From positions 1-64,000 of the forward strand of contig RSEH01000071.1 in NCBI GenBank assembly GCA_006503475.1: a stretch of 64,000 nucleotides of DNA, in the 5' to 3' direction. The position numbers were made by a program, and so were the translations under genes. The notes under the pieces are model-generated. The model did not search any database. It was not told the origin of the DNA and worked only from the letters and a program-made list of their open reading frames with translations. Of the stretch, positions 1 to 10,361 are shown one piece after another. Position 1 is the first letter of the stretch, and each line of letters opens with the position of its first letter. Source of the DNA: Stentor roeselii. Lineage: Eukaryota > Ciliophora > Heterotrichea > Heterotrichida > Stentoridae.

Positions 1-138
1 ACCCTAACACCCTAACACCCTAACACCCTAACACCCTAACACCCTAACACCCTAACACCCTAACACCCTAACACCCTCACCCCCTAACACCCTAACACCC
101 TAACACCCTAACACCCTAACACCCTAACACCCTAACAC
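1..138. repeat. Telomere, (CCCTAACA)n
   Basis: About 17 head-to-tail copies of the 8-base unit CCCTAACA (TGTTAGGG on the other strand). One unit near 74-81 reads CCCTCACC and keeps the register. Unique AT-rich sequence starts at 139. The C-rich strand running 5' to 3' inward marks a true chromosome end. The unit is the one known for Stentor and Blepharisma. Confidence 0.97.
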
Positions 139-1073
139 TTAAAAATAAAAGTTAAACTCAGGACAGTTTTCTATTTTCAATACTTTATCAAACTTATCAT
201 AGACAAATAATATCTGAAACACAGAATAGTTCAAATGAAAACTTTCTGAAGCTATCGTTTCATATTAGTTTATTGAGTCTTAGATCACTCTTTGCAATCT
301 ATTTTTGCGACTCGCTCTAAAATGATTACAAACTATATGCTTATAGCTTAATAACACAGAAATGATGGTGATTCAATTAATTATTCATCTCTTAAATAGG
401 AATTTTAATGGGATAGTTTTAGAAGCCCTTGCACCATTTTGAGCTAGATGTTAAAGTTTTAATATGATTATATTAAAGAATTGAAGTTTAGTTAAAGAAT
501 TAATCATCTAAGTATCGAAAAGATCAAGATAAATTTAATTCCAATATTAAAAATTTTATTTTAATTTATTATTACCAATAGATATTTGATATATTAATTT
601 TGCTGGTAACATCATATATATTAGATTTCCACAATTAGGGCTTGAAGAAACTATCATCATCAGAGCAGAATAGTTTCTGTGCATAATATATAAGATTTCA
701 TCTACTTTAAAAATTTTTCAGATTTTTATCATGAGATAGCATCAAAATAAATTAGATTCATAAAATGATTGAAGATTTAAAAAATTCTTGATAAGATTTC
801 TCATAAGAGAGGTGATAGACCATCGATTTAATTATTTTCTCTCTGCCTAAATAAAATAATATTGAAGTGATTTTAACAATCTATAAGTTTTTATATAATA
901 TGATAAAAATTCAAGTTTAAATTTTGACGAATCTGAAAAAAATAAATATACTTAAGTTTCTTCCTCGTTTTGGGTTAAGTAACTATATATAAACTATGAT
1001 ATAACTCATAAGATTTTCATTAGAATACCTTTATATGTTCTACAATAACTAATTATTCTAATTAACTAATTAA
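139..1073. other. Subtelomeric non-coding sequence
   Basis: Very AT-rich sequence between the telomere and the first gene. I see no convincing reading frame, no RNA gene and no further telomere-like repeats. Confidence 0.6.
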
Positions 1074-2855
1074 TTATATCAACTGATCTAATAAAATCCC
1101 TATCTTTTGCTTAGTATCAACATCTGCTATTGAATCATATAAAAATATTAATATCTGTAATTCATCTATCCATTCGATATCAAGCCTTTGATTTTGGGTT
1201 TTGCAATGAAAGTTAATGAGGATTTTTTCAGCTTCATTGTTTAGATGCTTAATCTTATAGTTCAAATATGCAAATTTAACAAGATACATTGATAATTTCA
1301 GAGCCGTCTTAGATCTTTTTTGAAAATCAAATTTTATGAGAAGCTTACTAACAATAAATGGTAGTCGCTCCTCAATTTTAATTTTGCTTATGTTATATTC
1401 ATTATAGTATTTTTGAATAAATATAGCTACTTTTGCATCTTTAAATAGTAATTTGATATTTTCCCTTGTAATGATGCACTTACAAAGATTTTCATGTAGA
1501 ATATATAACATTTTGTTCCAATAAGCTATCATAAAAATATTACTTCTGTATACAGCTACTAGAAATTTTTCATTCTCTATAAAGTATAAACCTATAATTT
1601 TCGAACTGTCATAACATAAAGTGAAATCTTCTCTACTTTCTGATATGTTCCAAAATGAAATACTCCCATTATCATTGAAATTAATAGTATATAATCCATC
1701 GTAAGTAGGCTTTCTGATATTAGTAATTGAATATTTTTGTGGTTTAAAACTTTTTGTCAAGTTTTCAAGTTTATAATCGATGCTTATATGACTATTCTTA
1801 TTCAGATATAAATCCACTTTTTGCTTTTTTAATTTCCAGATATGAAATTTATAGTTGTCTGATCCAGTCACCAGATAATTTCCATCAGGAGTGTAAGAAC
1901 AGGAATTGATTGAACCTGAATGCCAGTCGAGAGTGAAATCTTCTCTTTGCTCTTTAATTTTCCAGATTTTAAATGTTTCGTCTCCTGATCCAGTTGCCAG
2001 ATAATTTCCATCAGGAGAGTAAGAACAACAAGATACCGAATCTGAATGCACATTCAGAGTGAAATCTTCTCTTCGCTCTTTTAAATTCCAGATTTTAACT
2101 GTTTTGTCATGTGATCCAGTTGCCAGATAATTTCCATCAGGAGAGTAAGAACAACATGATACCGAAGCTGAATGCCCATTCAGAGTGAACTCTTCTCTAT
2201 TCTCTTTGATATTCCAGATTTTAATTTTTTGGTCTCTTGATCCAATTGCCAGATAATTTCCTTCTGGAGAGTAAGAACAGCAATTAGCCGAATCTAAATG
2301 TCCATTCAGAGTGAACTCTTCTCCTTTCTCTTTTAAATTCCAGATTTTAGCTGTTTTGTCATTTGATCCAGTTGCCAGATAATTTCCATCAGGAGAGTAA
2401 GAACAACAAGATACCCAGGCTGAATTTCCATTCAGAGTGAACTCTTCACCTTGCTCTTTTAAATTCCAGATTTTGAATGTTTTGTCTTCTGATCCAGTTG
2501 CCAGATAGTTTCCGTCAGGAGAGTAAGAACAACAAGATACCCAAGTTGAATGCCCATTCAGAGTGAACTCTACTTTTCGCTCTTTTAAATTCCAGATTTT
2601 AGCTGTTTTGTCATTTGATCCAGTTGCCAGATAATTTCCATCAGGAGAGTAAGAACAACATGATACCGAAGCTGAATGTCCTCCCTTTTCAAAGACTTTC
2701 ATCGGCCATGAATATGATTTTCCTTTAAATTTCGAATACCTTGTATAGTACTTATATAGCTTCTTTTGAAGCTTAGCTCCTTTACTCTCATCACTCTCTC
2801 CATGAATTTCGAGTATTTCCTGCCTTACTACTCTGCGTGAACCAGATTTCGCCAT
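1074..2855 (-). CDS. WD40-repeat protein with near-identical tandem repeats
   Basis: This 593-aa protein has a basic N-terminal segment (about 1-55), then seven clear 42-residue WD40 units (about 59-352) ending in KIWNLKE-type WD motifs. An eighth degenerate unit (SISFWNIS) lies near 410, and a roughly 180-residue helical-looking tail follows. WD40 propellers are protein-interaction scaffolds; no partner can be read from the sequence. Units 1-6 share SCCSYSPDGNYLATGS almost unchanged and their DNA is nearly identical, so they look recently amplified or homogenised. The start is firm: TATAA directly abuts the ATG. It is the gene closest to the telomere, with long empty flanks unlike the dense genes further in. 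It resembles the repeat-expanded WD40 proteins common in protists, and no orthologue is evident. Confidence 0.85.
   Translation of the reverse strand: MAKSGSRRVVRQEILEIHGESDESKGAKLQKKLYKYYTRYSKFKGKSYSWPMKVFEKGGHSASVSCCSYSPDGNYLATGSNDKTAKIWNLKERKVEFTLNGHSTWVSCCSYSPDGNYLATGSEDKTFKIWNLKEQGEEFTLNGNSAWVSCCSYSPDGNYLATGSNDKTAKIWNLKEKGEEFTLNGHLDSANCCSYSPEGNYLAIGSRDQKIKIWNIKENREEFTLNGHSASVSCCSYSPDGNYLATGSHDKTVKIWNLKERREDFTLNVHSDSVSCCSYSPDGNYLATGSGDETFKIWKIKEQREDFTLDWHSGSINSCSYTPDGNYLVTGSDNYKFHIWKLKKQKVDLYLNKNSHISIDYKLENLTKSFKPQKYSITNIRKPTYDGLYTINFNDNGSISFWNISESREDFTLCYDSSKIIGLYFIENEKFLVAVYRSNIFMIAYWNKMLYILHENLCKCIITRENIKLLFKDAKVAIFIQKYYNEYNISKIKIEERLPFIVSKLLIKFDFQKRSKTALKLSMYLVKFAYLNYKIKHLNNEAEKILINFHCKTQNQRLDIEWIDELQILIFLYDSIADVDTKQKIGILLDQLI
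1800..2681 (-). repeat. Seven tandem 126-bp WD40-coding repeats
   Basis: Seven consecutive 126-base units, each encoding one 42-residue WD repeat. Long stretches, such as the part encoding SPDGNYLATGS, are the same base for base in most units. The unit nearest the 3' end of the gene (about 1800-1925) is the most diverged. Confidence 0.85.
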
Positions 2856-4379
2856 TTATAGACTTAGATTTTCAAGTAAAATATGCATTTAAAAAAATCT
2901 AATCAAAAGATATAATTATCTATCATCTGTTGTAATAGTTGTTAAATAATTTGTTAAATTCAATAAATAAAACTTTAAGATTGTTCTAAATAGGCAAACA
3001 ATTCAAGAGTTTACTAATCAAATCATTTTAAATTTTAAATTAAATATTGATTTATGAAGCGACTTTTGATTATTCTTCATTAAAATCCTCACAACAAAGT
3101 TAAATATTTAGATTGTCAGTTATATAGTATTCTTCTAATTTAATCTATTAGAAGGTTCGATATATTAGGATCTTTTTTTGTTTTAATTCATCAATTATCA
3201 TCTAAATTACACTGATTGGCCTTTCCACGAGTACATTAAGATAATAAAATATATATAATTCAGATAAATTTATTGATAATATAAATATATACTAGATAAT
3301 AATGTGAGATTCAGCCACAGAAAGATTATATGTTAATGAATCAAATTAACAGACAAATATAAATGATACTATATTTAGTTCATAAAAGAATGAAAATTAC
3401 ATCATCAGCTCATTCAATAAAGATCAACATTAAAACATAACAATGATAAAATATCAACAATAAATTTAAATCCAATATTACAGTTAAGTATAAATTAATA
3501 ATTAAAGATTTTTCAAAGCCAGTAGAGTATAATAAACTAAAAGAAAAGTATATTTAAATTTTAACTCATAATTCTTCCAAACATCCGAACTCTGATTTAA
3601 GCAATACAAACCTTTACTTTATTTATAAATCATCAATAAAGAAATAATTCATAATATAGTGAGAAATCTACTTCATAAATCAAAAATTTAATAATATGTT
3701 TCTAATCATTGCAAAAAATTGAATTTTTAAACATTCTAAACAAAAACATCATTAACTCTATAATTTATAGATACTATAATGTATTTCTAATCGGGCAAGA
3801 CCAAATGTTTATAAAGAAAAAGTATATATATTAGTCTGCATGAAATGGATAGGATTTACTTGCTTAGTCTCTCCGCTGGACTGTTAGAATTGAATTATTG
3901 TTGATTTCCTGAATTGAAGAGGACCATGCAAAAACACTACATATGTCAAAATTCTTATGAAAATATTTGAAGAAATTCCTATTATTTAGTATGTTGGCAA
4001 TCCATTTGAAAAAATACTAAAAATAGAGAAGCTGCTACTCATCCTGTTTAAATCAATAGACAATAATAAAAAAATCTGCAACAAAAATTCTCTTCAAGAG
4101 CACCAAGAAGTACAGTTAAAAAATAAAGATGTGACATATCTAGAGCAAAAAAAGTATGCATCCTATTTCTTGATGAACATGAAAAAAAAAAGAAAATGGA
4201 TTTATTGTAGAACAATGGTCCTGAATTGATCATTGATTTATATATTTTTATTCTCCTTGTATAAAATTAAGAAGTTTTAATTAATAACTGAATTGAGATT
4301 TTTAAAATGGATAAACTTTAAGGCTTTAACAAGTTTTACTCAAGTCTTGTAGAGTTTCAAAGAATTTTTTTTTTTGATG
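2856..4379. other. Long AT-rich intergenic region
   Basis: More than 1.5 kb with no reading frame that looks coding and no recognisable RNA gene. A T-run at about 4365-4375 immediately precedes the GC-rich island that follows. Confidence 0.5.
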
Positions 4380-4387
4380 AAAAGAAT

Positions 4388-4680
4388 GTGCAGAGACTAT
4401 CTTTTCTGTTAGGTTTGTTTTGTAATAGGAAACTTCCCACGAAATCTGGTAAAACAATTAAAAGGTTTTATAGGCATCGCAGATATACAGAGTTTTCCTT
4501 CACAGAGAAACGACAAGGATGCAACAAACTCCTGCACATATCCTCCTGGATAACTCAAGAACAGGAACGGGAGCCCTTCTTTAAGCACACCGCGGAGAGG
4601 TCTCACCCACGGAGTTCCTAATCTGCAATTTTTTCGCGGAAAGTTGATCCCTGGTGAACCAGGCCGAAAATTCATTTAGT
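4388..4680. other. GC-rich island, possible structured RNA of unknown identity
   Basis: About 290 bases that are clearly richer in G and C than the flanks. They include a perfect 5-bp hairpin CCTGG-TGAA-CCAGG at 4650-4663 and a T-run at about 4629-4634. Short open frames exist on both strands (plus 4388-4621, minus 4409-4675), but neither protein looks like a known family or like its neighbours, so I do not call a gene. GC islands in AT-rich genomes often mark structured RNAs. I compared it by eye with tRNA, 5S, SRP RNA, RNase P, U1, U2, U3 and group I intron cores and found no convincing match. Orientation is undetermined. Confidence 0.35.
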
Positions 4681-4839
4681 CTTAATGAAATATTAAAAAT
4701 GTTATTTGAATTCGATGTGTAGACCCCAATCTTAAGTTTAGTATTATCCGAATACTTTTAAAGATGATATTTTTGAAGTAATTAATAAAACTCAACCTTT
4801 AGGAAGAATCGAAGTTTTCTAGGAATCTCTGATGGATCG

Positions 4840-5715
4840 ATGAATATACTGCACGATTATAAAAAGGAACAGATTGAAAAAATAAAACAGAACATCAAAA
4901 TAAAGTTAATTGAAAATATTTTCAGATTTGTGATGAAAAAGTAAAGCAAGCACATAAAGAGAAATGGAATGAAAATAAACTGAGTGAAATGAATAGACAA
5001 TTAAATTCAGAAATCAAAAAATTCAAACAGATTTTTGAGTTTGAAACTTTTGATAAATTCATCAAAGGTATTGATGATTTTGAAAGAAAATTTTTTATTA
5101 GATTTGATAAAGACTTTTTTGTGAAGACATCTTATCGAATAAATAAATTTATTCGAAAATTCAGCGGGTCTTTAAATATATATGAAATGAATAGTTGAAA
5201 AGTAGAATTTGCTGAAACAATTTATTGTAAAACAAGGTATTTATCAAATTCTTAAAGTACTTATCTACAAGAAACTGAAAAAAAATACCCCAAGACTAAA
5301 GAAACACTTTATCCTGGATTATTTCGTGTATACTTCAGAGACTATAAAGTATACTGTGATCGTAGAAGAACTATTACTCAAATTGATTATACTCTCACTA
5401 ATGGCGAAGTAATTTCTCTCAAATTCCAAGGAAATTGGGTAGAATCTAATAGAACTGAAGAAAGGATTCGTAAAACAGGAAAATCTCATTTAGTCAAAAA
5501 ATCGACAGCAAAGCTGATTGCAGGCGGTGCAGGAATAGGTTTGATATTAGGTGCAACCTGAGTACTAATTGTTTTGGGTGTGACTGCTGTATTTCTTACC
5601 GCACCCTTAAGTGCTCCTGTGGCATTTGTAACTACAGGAGTAATAGCCAGAGGAATTGAATTAGGAGTGGCTGAAGTTCTCACACGTAATAACTTATTAC
5701 TATTGATTCAATAAG
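4840..5715 (+). pseudogene. Decayed gene remnant with glycine-rich membrane segment
   Basis: Coding-like sequence that no single frame carries. A charged helical part (about 4850-5190, with KFIKGIDDFERKFFIRFDKD) is followed in the same frame by YPKTKETLYPGLFRVYFRDY and LTNGEVISLKFQGNWVES, then by a glycine-rich hydrophobic segment (GGAGIGLILGAT, about 5520-5560) and a second hydrophobic stretch ending near 5700. Several stops and at least one frame change interrupt it, and no set of 15-base introns removes them all. It therefore looks like a broken subtelomeric copy of a host gene with a C-terminal membrane hairpin. One interruption is a TGA in the hydrophobic part, which would read through only under a UGA=Trp code; the others would not. 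Family unknown. Confidence 0.5.
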
Positions 5716-6676
5716 TTTTATGTTGAAAATTTGTTTTCTATTAATAATTTAAAACTTTTAAAAAATGATCCATTTTATGTTTTAAGAGATAAAGCTTAGA
5801 GATTATAAATAGAACTTATTAATGATTGAGAACCTTATTAATTCAGATACATATCTTGATAAGAGTAATATAATTTTATACTTATCTATTTCATTAATTC
5901 ATTATTTATGGAACTTATTTTTAACATATTTGTAAATGACTCGTAAATATTCATAAAGTGATATTATCAATATATCTTAACTAAGTATATTAGAATTTAT
6001 ATAATGCGCTTTATATAGTATCTCTAGATTCCATTCTATAAGGAAACTTTTTCTAAAGCTATAAATATGGTATTCAAAAATTATGGTTTGAATTTCCATT
6101 TGAATCTGAAATTTTTTTAGCTTTTATAATTACTCTTTAACTAATACATAAAAAATTAACCTATATAATAATAATCCGATCATATTTGTTTAAATTTTTT
6201 ACTTTAATAGTCTTGCTATCATCAAATTATTCCTTTGATAGCTACTGCATAAGGTGGAAAATCTCTATTCATTAATAAAATATTAGATGCTCGTTTATTT
6301 GAAAATAAAATAATTAATGGTTAATCTTTTTTCAGTATTTAATCTAAACTTATATAAATAATACCAAATATTGAATTCGATTTTTTTTTTGTTATCTCAG
6401 AAACATATAATAAGTATTATGCTGTAATTTTAACTGAAACGATGTTATTATAGTCATATTTGGTATCATTATCTAGATTTCATTAATTATTTATTATTTA
6501 TCTATCAAACTACAAAATAAATACTAATTGATGAAATACCTTAACATAGACATTCTATAATTCGATATAAAAATTACTAGAATCTTAAATTAAAAATTTA
6601 TTGAAGATTTCTTTATATAATAATCAATATCACAGCTATAATTTCATGATGAATTTATATACTTTCTCTTATAATA
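5716..6676. other. AT-rich intergenic region with a coding remnant
   Basis: Mostly featureless AT-rich sequence. The exception is the P-loop-like remnant at 6190-6345, listed separately. Confidence 0.5.
6190..6345 (+). pseudogene. P-loop NTPase-like coding remnant
   Basis: A short stretch translates as IIPLIATA-stop-GGKSLFINKILDARLFENKI. The GGKS followed by LFINKIL resembles the Walker A region of dynamin/GBP-like GTPases with one stop inside the loop. No further GTPase motifs can be followed on either side. It may belong to the same decayed family as the remnant at 4840-5715, but that is a guess. Confidence 0.3.
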
Positions 6677-7507
6677 ATGGCATCTCTAGTCGATAGTTAC
6701 ACCAGTTGGCTATTAATCATAATCCATGTTTTCCTCATTGTGGAGATAATAGTGCTGGCAATGTGTAAATCCAAGTTCCACAAGCAAGTATTTGACCTAT
6801 CTCCAAGTTTAGATAACAACAAAAACACGACTATCACAGAAAGCAACGAAGATATTTATATTAAATTTCCAGCCAATTCAGGTAAAGTGTTCTTATCTGT
6901 CCTCAAAGTAATGTGTAAATAGAAAAACCATCTTTTCCTGAAGCCTTACTACAGAGAAATGCTTCAAAAGGACTTGATCCTGGAGACAATATCAAAAACT
7001 ATAATTTTGATCGGAGTTCTCGGAATATCAGGAAAGATTTTCAAAGCCTCAAGTTCAATTAACACTATTTTGGCTGGTCTTGTTGCTGGCTTCACTGCTC
7101 GACTGATACATTTTCTTTACTCATCACTGCAAGCGAAACAAGAGCTTCTTCATATTAACTTAAGTTCAGAGGATAAACTTGTTGTGAATGTAGAGACTGA
7201 GGTTATGCGAAGACTAAATCTCCATAGAACAATGAGAAGAGTTTTGGGGTATTTTATTATGTTTCTTTACTATATTGCAAATATATACTACTCCATTAAC
7301 TACGCAGTATTGTTCAATACAAATTTAAGCCTGCTTTGGTTTCTTGCTGTTCTCTTCGGTATAGGACTTATCATTTTTTTACTTGAGCCACTCAGGATAT
7401 TCTTACAGATCGAGGCGATCAATTACCTTAGAAGTGGAGGATCCAAGAGCACTGAAGCTATCTGTAAAATGCTTGCAAGTGAAGAGATATTAAATAGTTT
7501 TGACTAA
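6677..7507 (+). CDS. Multipass membrane protein
   Basis: Two exons joined across a 15-base intron (6908-6922) give 271 residues. Hydrophobic segments lie near residues 10-31 (SWLLIIIHVFLIVEIIVLAM), 99-115, 120-140, 184-208 and 212-233, so four to five membrane spans are likely. The last part, IFLLEPLRIFLQIEAINYL, resembles the region before the channel in polycystin-1/REJ-type proteins (a span followed by EPL and an amphipathic helix). The protein is far shorter than those, so this is only a hint. The start follows CTTATAATA. It stands alone between the decayed subtelomere and the convergent proline dehydrogenase gene. Function unknown. Confidence 0.75.
6908..6922 (+). other. 15-nt intron
   Basis: GTAATGTGTAAATAG, phase 0. 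It ends in the in-frame TAG that would otherwise stop the protein after 81 residues. Removing it joins SVLK to KNHLFLKPYY in frame. Confidence 0.85.
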
Positions 7508-7646
7508 GAAATAGATAAAGCTCATAATTTATAATGGATATACGGAATCGTTCTCATTTGACTTAAAATATCTTCCTCAGCCCATATAAATATTTAATTC
7601 CTTTCTAAACTGCATTAAATATACCTCGAAATCATTCCGCTCTTAA

Positions 7647-8891
7647 TTAATTACTACCTCTTATCTTAAGTTCTTCCATAATAAGTTCAATTTGATTATC
7701 AATATCAGAAATCATGTGAGCCATCTCATGAGCTCTTCTTCCTAAATAAGGCATTAATTTGTTAAACGGTCCAAACGGGGTGTACTTCTGAACAATGTAA
7801 TGCTCATGAGTCAGATAAGTGCTTATCATTGTTTTCATTCCAAGTAGCTGAGCAAAGCTGATACCTCCAAAAAGTCGATGAATTTTGAACTCTTGCATGA
7901 GTTCCTTAGCATAAAAAATACTTTCTTTATTATGAGTTGCGACACAAAGCGAGGAATTTCTAGTCATATTCGAAATCATAATTTTCAAATTTTCATTATA
8001 GCAGTGGTCTGTTTCTTCTTTGGTAGAATGAATAGGGTTAGGATAAGAGTTATTTAAAGCCAAGGTGCTTTCTTCTTTGATATAAGCTCCTCTGACAAGT
8101 TTGACGCCTGTTTTAAGTTTGAATTCAGAAGACCATTCCAAGTAACTCTTGAGCTTTTCAGTGCTATCAGTCAAATAAGATTGAATAGTATTAAGCACAA
8201 TGCCTCGGTCCTTGTTGTACTCCATCATCACCATGGCAGTCAATCCATCAATAGCATGCTGAAAATAAGTTTGTTCAGCATCGATCATGACAGAAACCCC
8301 GGTTTCTCCACAGTCTTTACAAATAGTCCTAATTCTCCTAATTCCATTCAAAGTTTGCTTGATTTCTTCCTCATTCAAGCCTTCCTTCTCAAGCATTTTT
8401 TCAGTGACTTCTAAAAATATCGAGTTTTTCCAGACATCTGCAGAGGTCTTCAAATGTTTTTTCTGGATTTGGTTGAGTTTCTTCAAAGTGTGTTCCGGGA
8501 TCAAAGCCGTGAGTTTTATTGCAACAGCTGAGTTGGGAAATTTGGAAGAAATCTTGATGGCTTGCTCGATTTGAGAAACTGTCTCGTTCATTCCCAACTC
8601 AGAAGTCACTCCTTCAGCGCAGTAGTCGATTATTATGCCTTGGTCTATTGCACTCAACTTGCCTATTGTAAGGTGAAGGTCTTGCAAAGTTTCTCCAGCG
8701 CTAAACACGTGGCCGATCAGATGGCCTACATAAAAACTAGTTGAATTTACTCCTATCAGCTTGGAACTTATACTCATTAAACGGTCAGTGTTCTTTATCA
8801 GCTCTGGGTATGTTGAAACCTTTGATACTAACAAGATGTTCAGAAGTTCAGTTGTTGAGTAATGCAAGAATGGTCTTAGGAATGTGGACAT
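7647..8891 (-). CDS. PRODH: Proline dehydrogenase
   Basis: A 414-aa FAD-dependent proline dehydrogenase. It oxidises proline to pyrroline-5-carboxylate in the mitochondrion and feeds electrons to the respiratory chain. The family's barrel motifs are in order: MIDAEQTYFQ (about 201-210), VLNTIQSYL (about 230), GVKLVRGAYIKEE (about 260), ATHNKESI (about 318) and YLGRRAHEM (about 381-389), whose paired arginines and glutamate bind the substrate carboxylate and amine. The length fits a single-function eukaryotic enzyme; there is no fused P5C dehydrogenase domain. The N-terminus is short and only weakly resembles a mitochondrial presequence. Neighbours do not suggest a proline operon. Confidence 0.92.
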   Translation of the reverse strand: MSTFLRPFLHYSTTELLNILLVSKVSTYPELIKNTDRLMSISSKLIGVNSTSFYVGHLIGHVFSAGETLQDLHLTIGKLSAIDQGIIIDYCAEGVTSELGMNETVSQIEQAIKISSKFPNSAVAIKLTALIPEHTLKKLNQIQKKHLKTSADVWKNSIFLEVTEKMLEKEGLNEEEIKQTLNGIRRIRTICKDCGETGVSVMIDAEQTYFQHAIDGLTAMVMMEYNKDRGIVLNTIQSYLTDSTEKLKSYLEWSSEFKLKTGVKLVRGAYIKEESTLALNNSYPNPIHSTKEETDHCYNENLKIMISNMTRNSSLCVATHNKESIFYAKELMQEFKIHRLFGGISFAQLLGMKTMISTYLTHEHYIVQKYTPFGPFNKLMPYLGRRAHEMAHMISDIDNQIELIMEELKIRGSN

Positions 8892-9755
8892 TTTTAATCA
8901 GTGAAAATGATTACTTGTGGAAATGAACTTTCGCTGGTTGCAGACTTCTTTGAATGACGTGGGAATTGATTAGAGAAGTTTAGTTTGTTTGAAATTGATG
9001 ATTACTGGATTTTAGTTTTGAACAAAATTTGGTAAGGTTTAGAAATTTCCAACTCATAGACATGATTTCTTTACAAATGGAAAATCAAGAAGAGAACCTT
9101 GAAGAGACACTTTATAATTTTTTTAGTATTTTTTTGAATTACTCTTAATTTCTCAAGATTTTGATTTCACATCAACTAGATATTCATATTTTCCAAGTGT
9201 AAGAAATTGAATTTAACCATTTTAAAATAAAGCAATGATGAAATTTTATATAATAGTCTTCGAAATTGTAGGGATGTGCTTGCATGATATTTAGCTAAAA
9301 TATTTCAAGATTATCATGAACTGTAAAATTTCTTCATCATCATAATTCAATATGCATGAATCCAAAAGAAGTCCCTAAAAATCATATAACTGCAAATTAT
9401 GAATAAAAGAGCGCAATCATTTCTTTTATCTACTAATTACTCAGAAAGTTGATTGAATAAGGTTCATCTAAAATATTTTCTTAGACATTTTCAACTTTCT
9501 GACATCGGAAAATGTAAAAATTTAGAAATCCAAACAAAAATTCTAGACTTCTTCGCAGAATCAAGACTTAAATATTAAATCACCACAATAAATCTTGAAT
9601 ATCTTCACTACTTTCAACAAATGGAACTACTTTACATGATAAGTCCACTAAGCAAGTCATTAAAAACAAAGACCATCAAATTTCAACAAAAGAATAAGAG
9701 CCCATGCAACAAACTTCCATTCTAAAAAGAAATAATTCAAAAACTTAATCATAAC
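8892..9755. other. Intergenic region
   Basis: About 860 AT-rich bases between two minus-strand genes. I see no gene or repeat in it. The promoter of the proline dehydrogenase gene must lie at its left end. Confidence 0.5.
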
Positions 9756-10361
9756 TTAAACCAAATTTATTTCTTCATCAGGCTTTTCTTCTTGGTTGAA
9801 GCTTTGCGCCAAACTAACAAACTTTTCACATACGAACCTGTTAGCCGATGTCAATTCCTCCATATCCACGTTTTGATATGCTTTAGGCACCAGTTCTTTC
9901 AAAAGATACTCAAAGTAAAACTCCCAAGAAGCTTTCAAAACCTTTTTTTGGCTCACAAAACAGCCGAATACGAGTCCCCAAGCAGAAAAAAACGAGCAAA
10001 AGCTTTTACTTTTGAAAAGCTTCTCTTTGAAACTCGAGTTGTAGGACAAAAAGTTAGACTTTCGCCCCGGCTTCCCTCTTGACGAGTACCAGGTCCAGAA
10101 TTCTCTTTCTTTAGAGAACTGCGAAATCGACTTGAGATGAAGTTTGGTGAAGTTTTTAAATGCTCGAAGCCAAAACTTGTCTAAAACTTCCGTCTTGAGT
10201 GGATTTCCTGGACGGAGTTTTTTTCTTCCCCTTGTTTTGGCCTTCTGCACATATGACGCCTGGCTTAGAGATAAGGCGCATTGAAGTTCAACACTTTGCG
10301 TGATCTCTTGGGGAACGTGTAAACTTTCGAAAGTGACCTGGTTGAAGAAATATTGATCCAT
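9756..10361 (-). CDS. Hypothetical protein with RGRK motif, paralogue of 50819-51406
   Basis: A 201-aa protein of unknown function. It starts MDQYFF, has a basic AT-hook-like element KTRGRKKLRPGNP near 42-54, a second basic PGRK near 97, and then an aromatic- and cysteine-rich helical half (FLSYNSSFKEKLFKS, FWTWY). The gene at 50819 has the same order: MDYF start, KRGRKSL near 33, and FKSYNNKFCKQFLEN. The two therefore appear to be diverged members of one family. The RGRK elements suggest nucleic-acid binding, which is inference only. A TATAA-type sequence lies 16 bases upstream of the ATG. Confidence 0.7.
   Translation of the reverse strand: MDQYFFNQVTFESLHVPQEITQSVELQCALSLSQASYVQKAKTRGRKKLRPGNPLKTEVLDKFWLRAFKNFTKLHLKSISQFSKEREFWTWYSSRGKPGRKSNFLSYNSSFKEKLFKSKSFCSFFSAWGLVFGCFVSQKKVLKASWEFYFEYLLKELVPKAYQNVDMEELTSANRFVCEKFVSLAQSFNQEEKPDEEINLV

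Noticed and set aside
1868-2053. A second open frame inside the WD40 gene.
   Set aside because: It is a shadow produced by the near-identical tandem repeats.
4409-4675. An 88-codon open frame on the minus strand of the GC-rich island.
   Set aside because: The plus strand is open over most of the same stretch, which GC-rich sequence does by chance. The protein matches no family and has no TATA-like start.
4640-4680. Resemblance of GGTGAACCAGGCCGAAAA to the helix-8 region of SRP RNA.
   Set aside because: The conserved AGCAGG follow-on and the Alu-domain motif are not found in the expected order, and the segment forms a simple local hairpin instead.
5559-5561. In-frame TGA in the hydrophobic part of the 4840-5715 remnant, which could read as Trp and suggest a Blepharisma-type code.
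   Set aside because: The same frame also contains a TAA, and the upstream part changes frame, so the region is decayed whichever code applies. NF-YA, mS34 and the 50819 gene end sensibly at TGA and no confident gene needs TGA as Trp.
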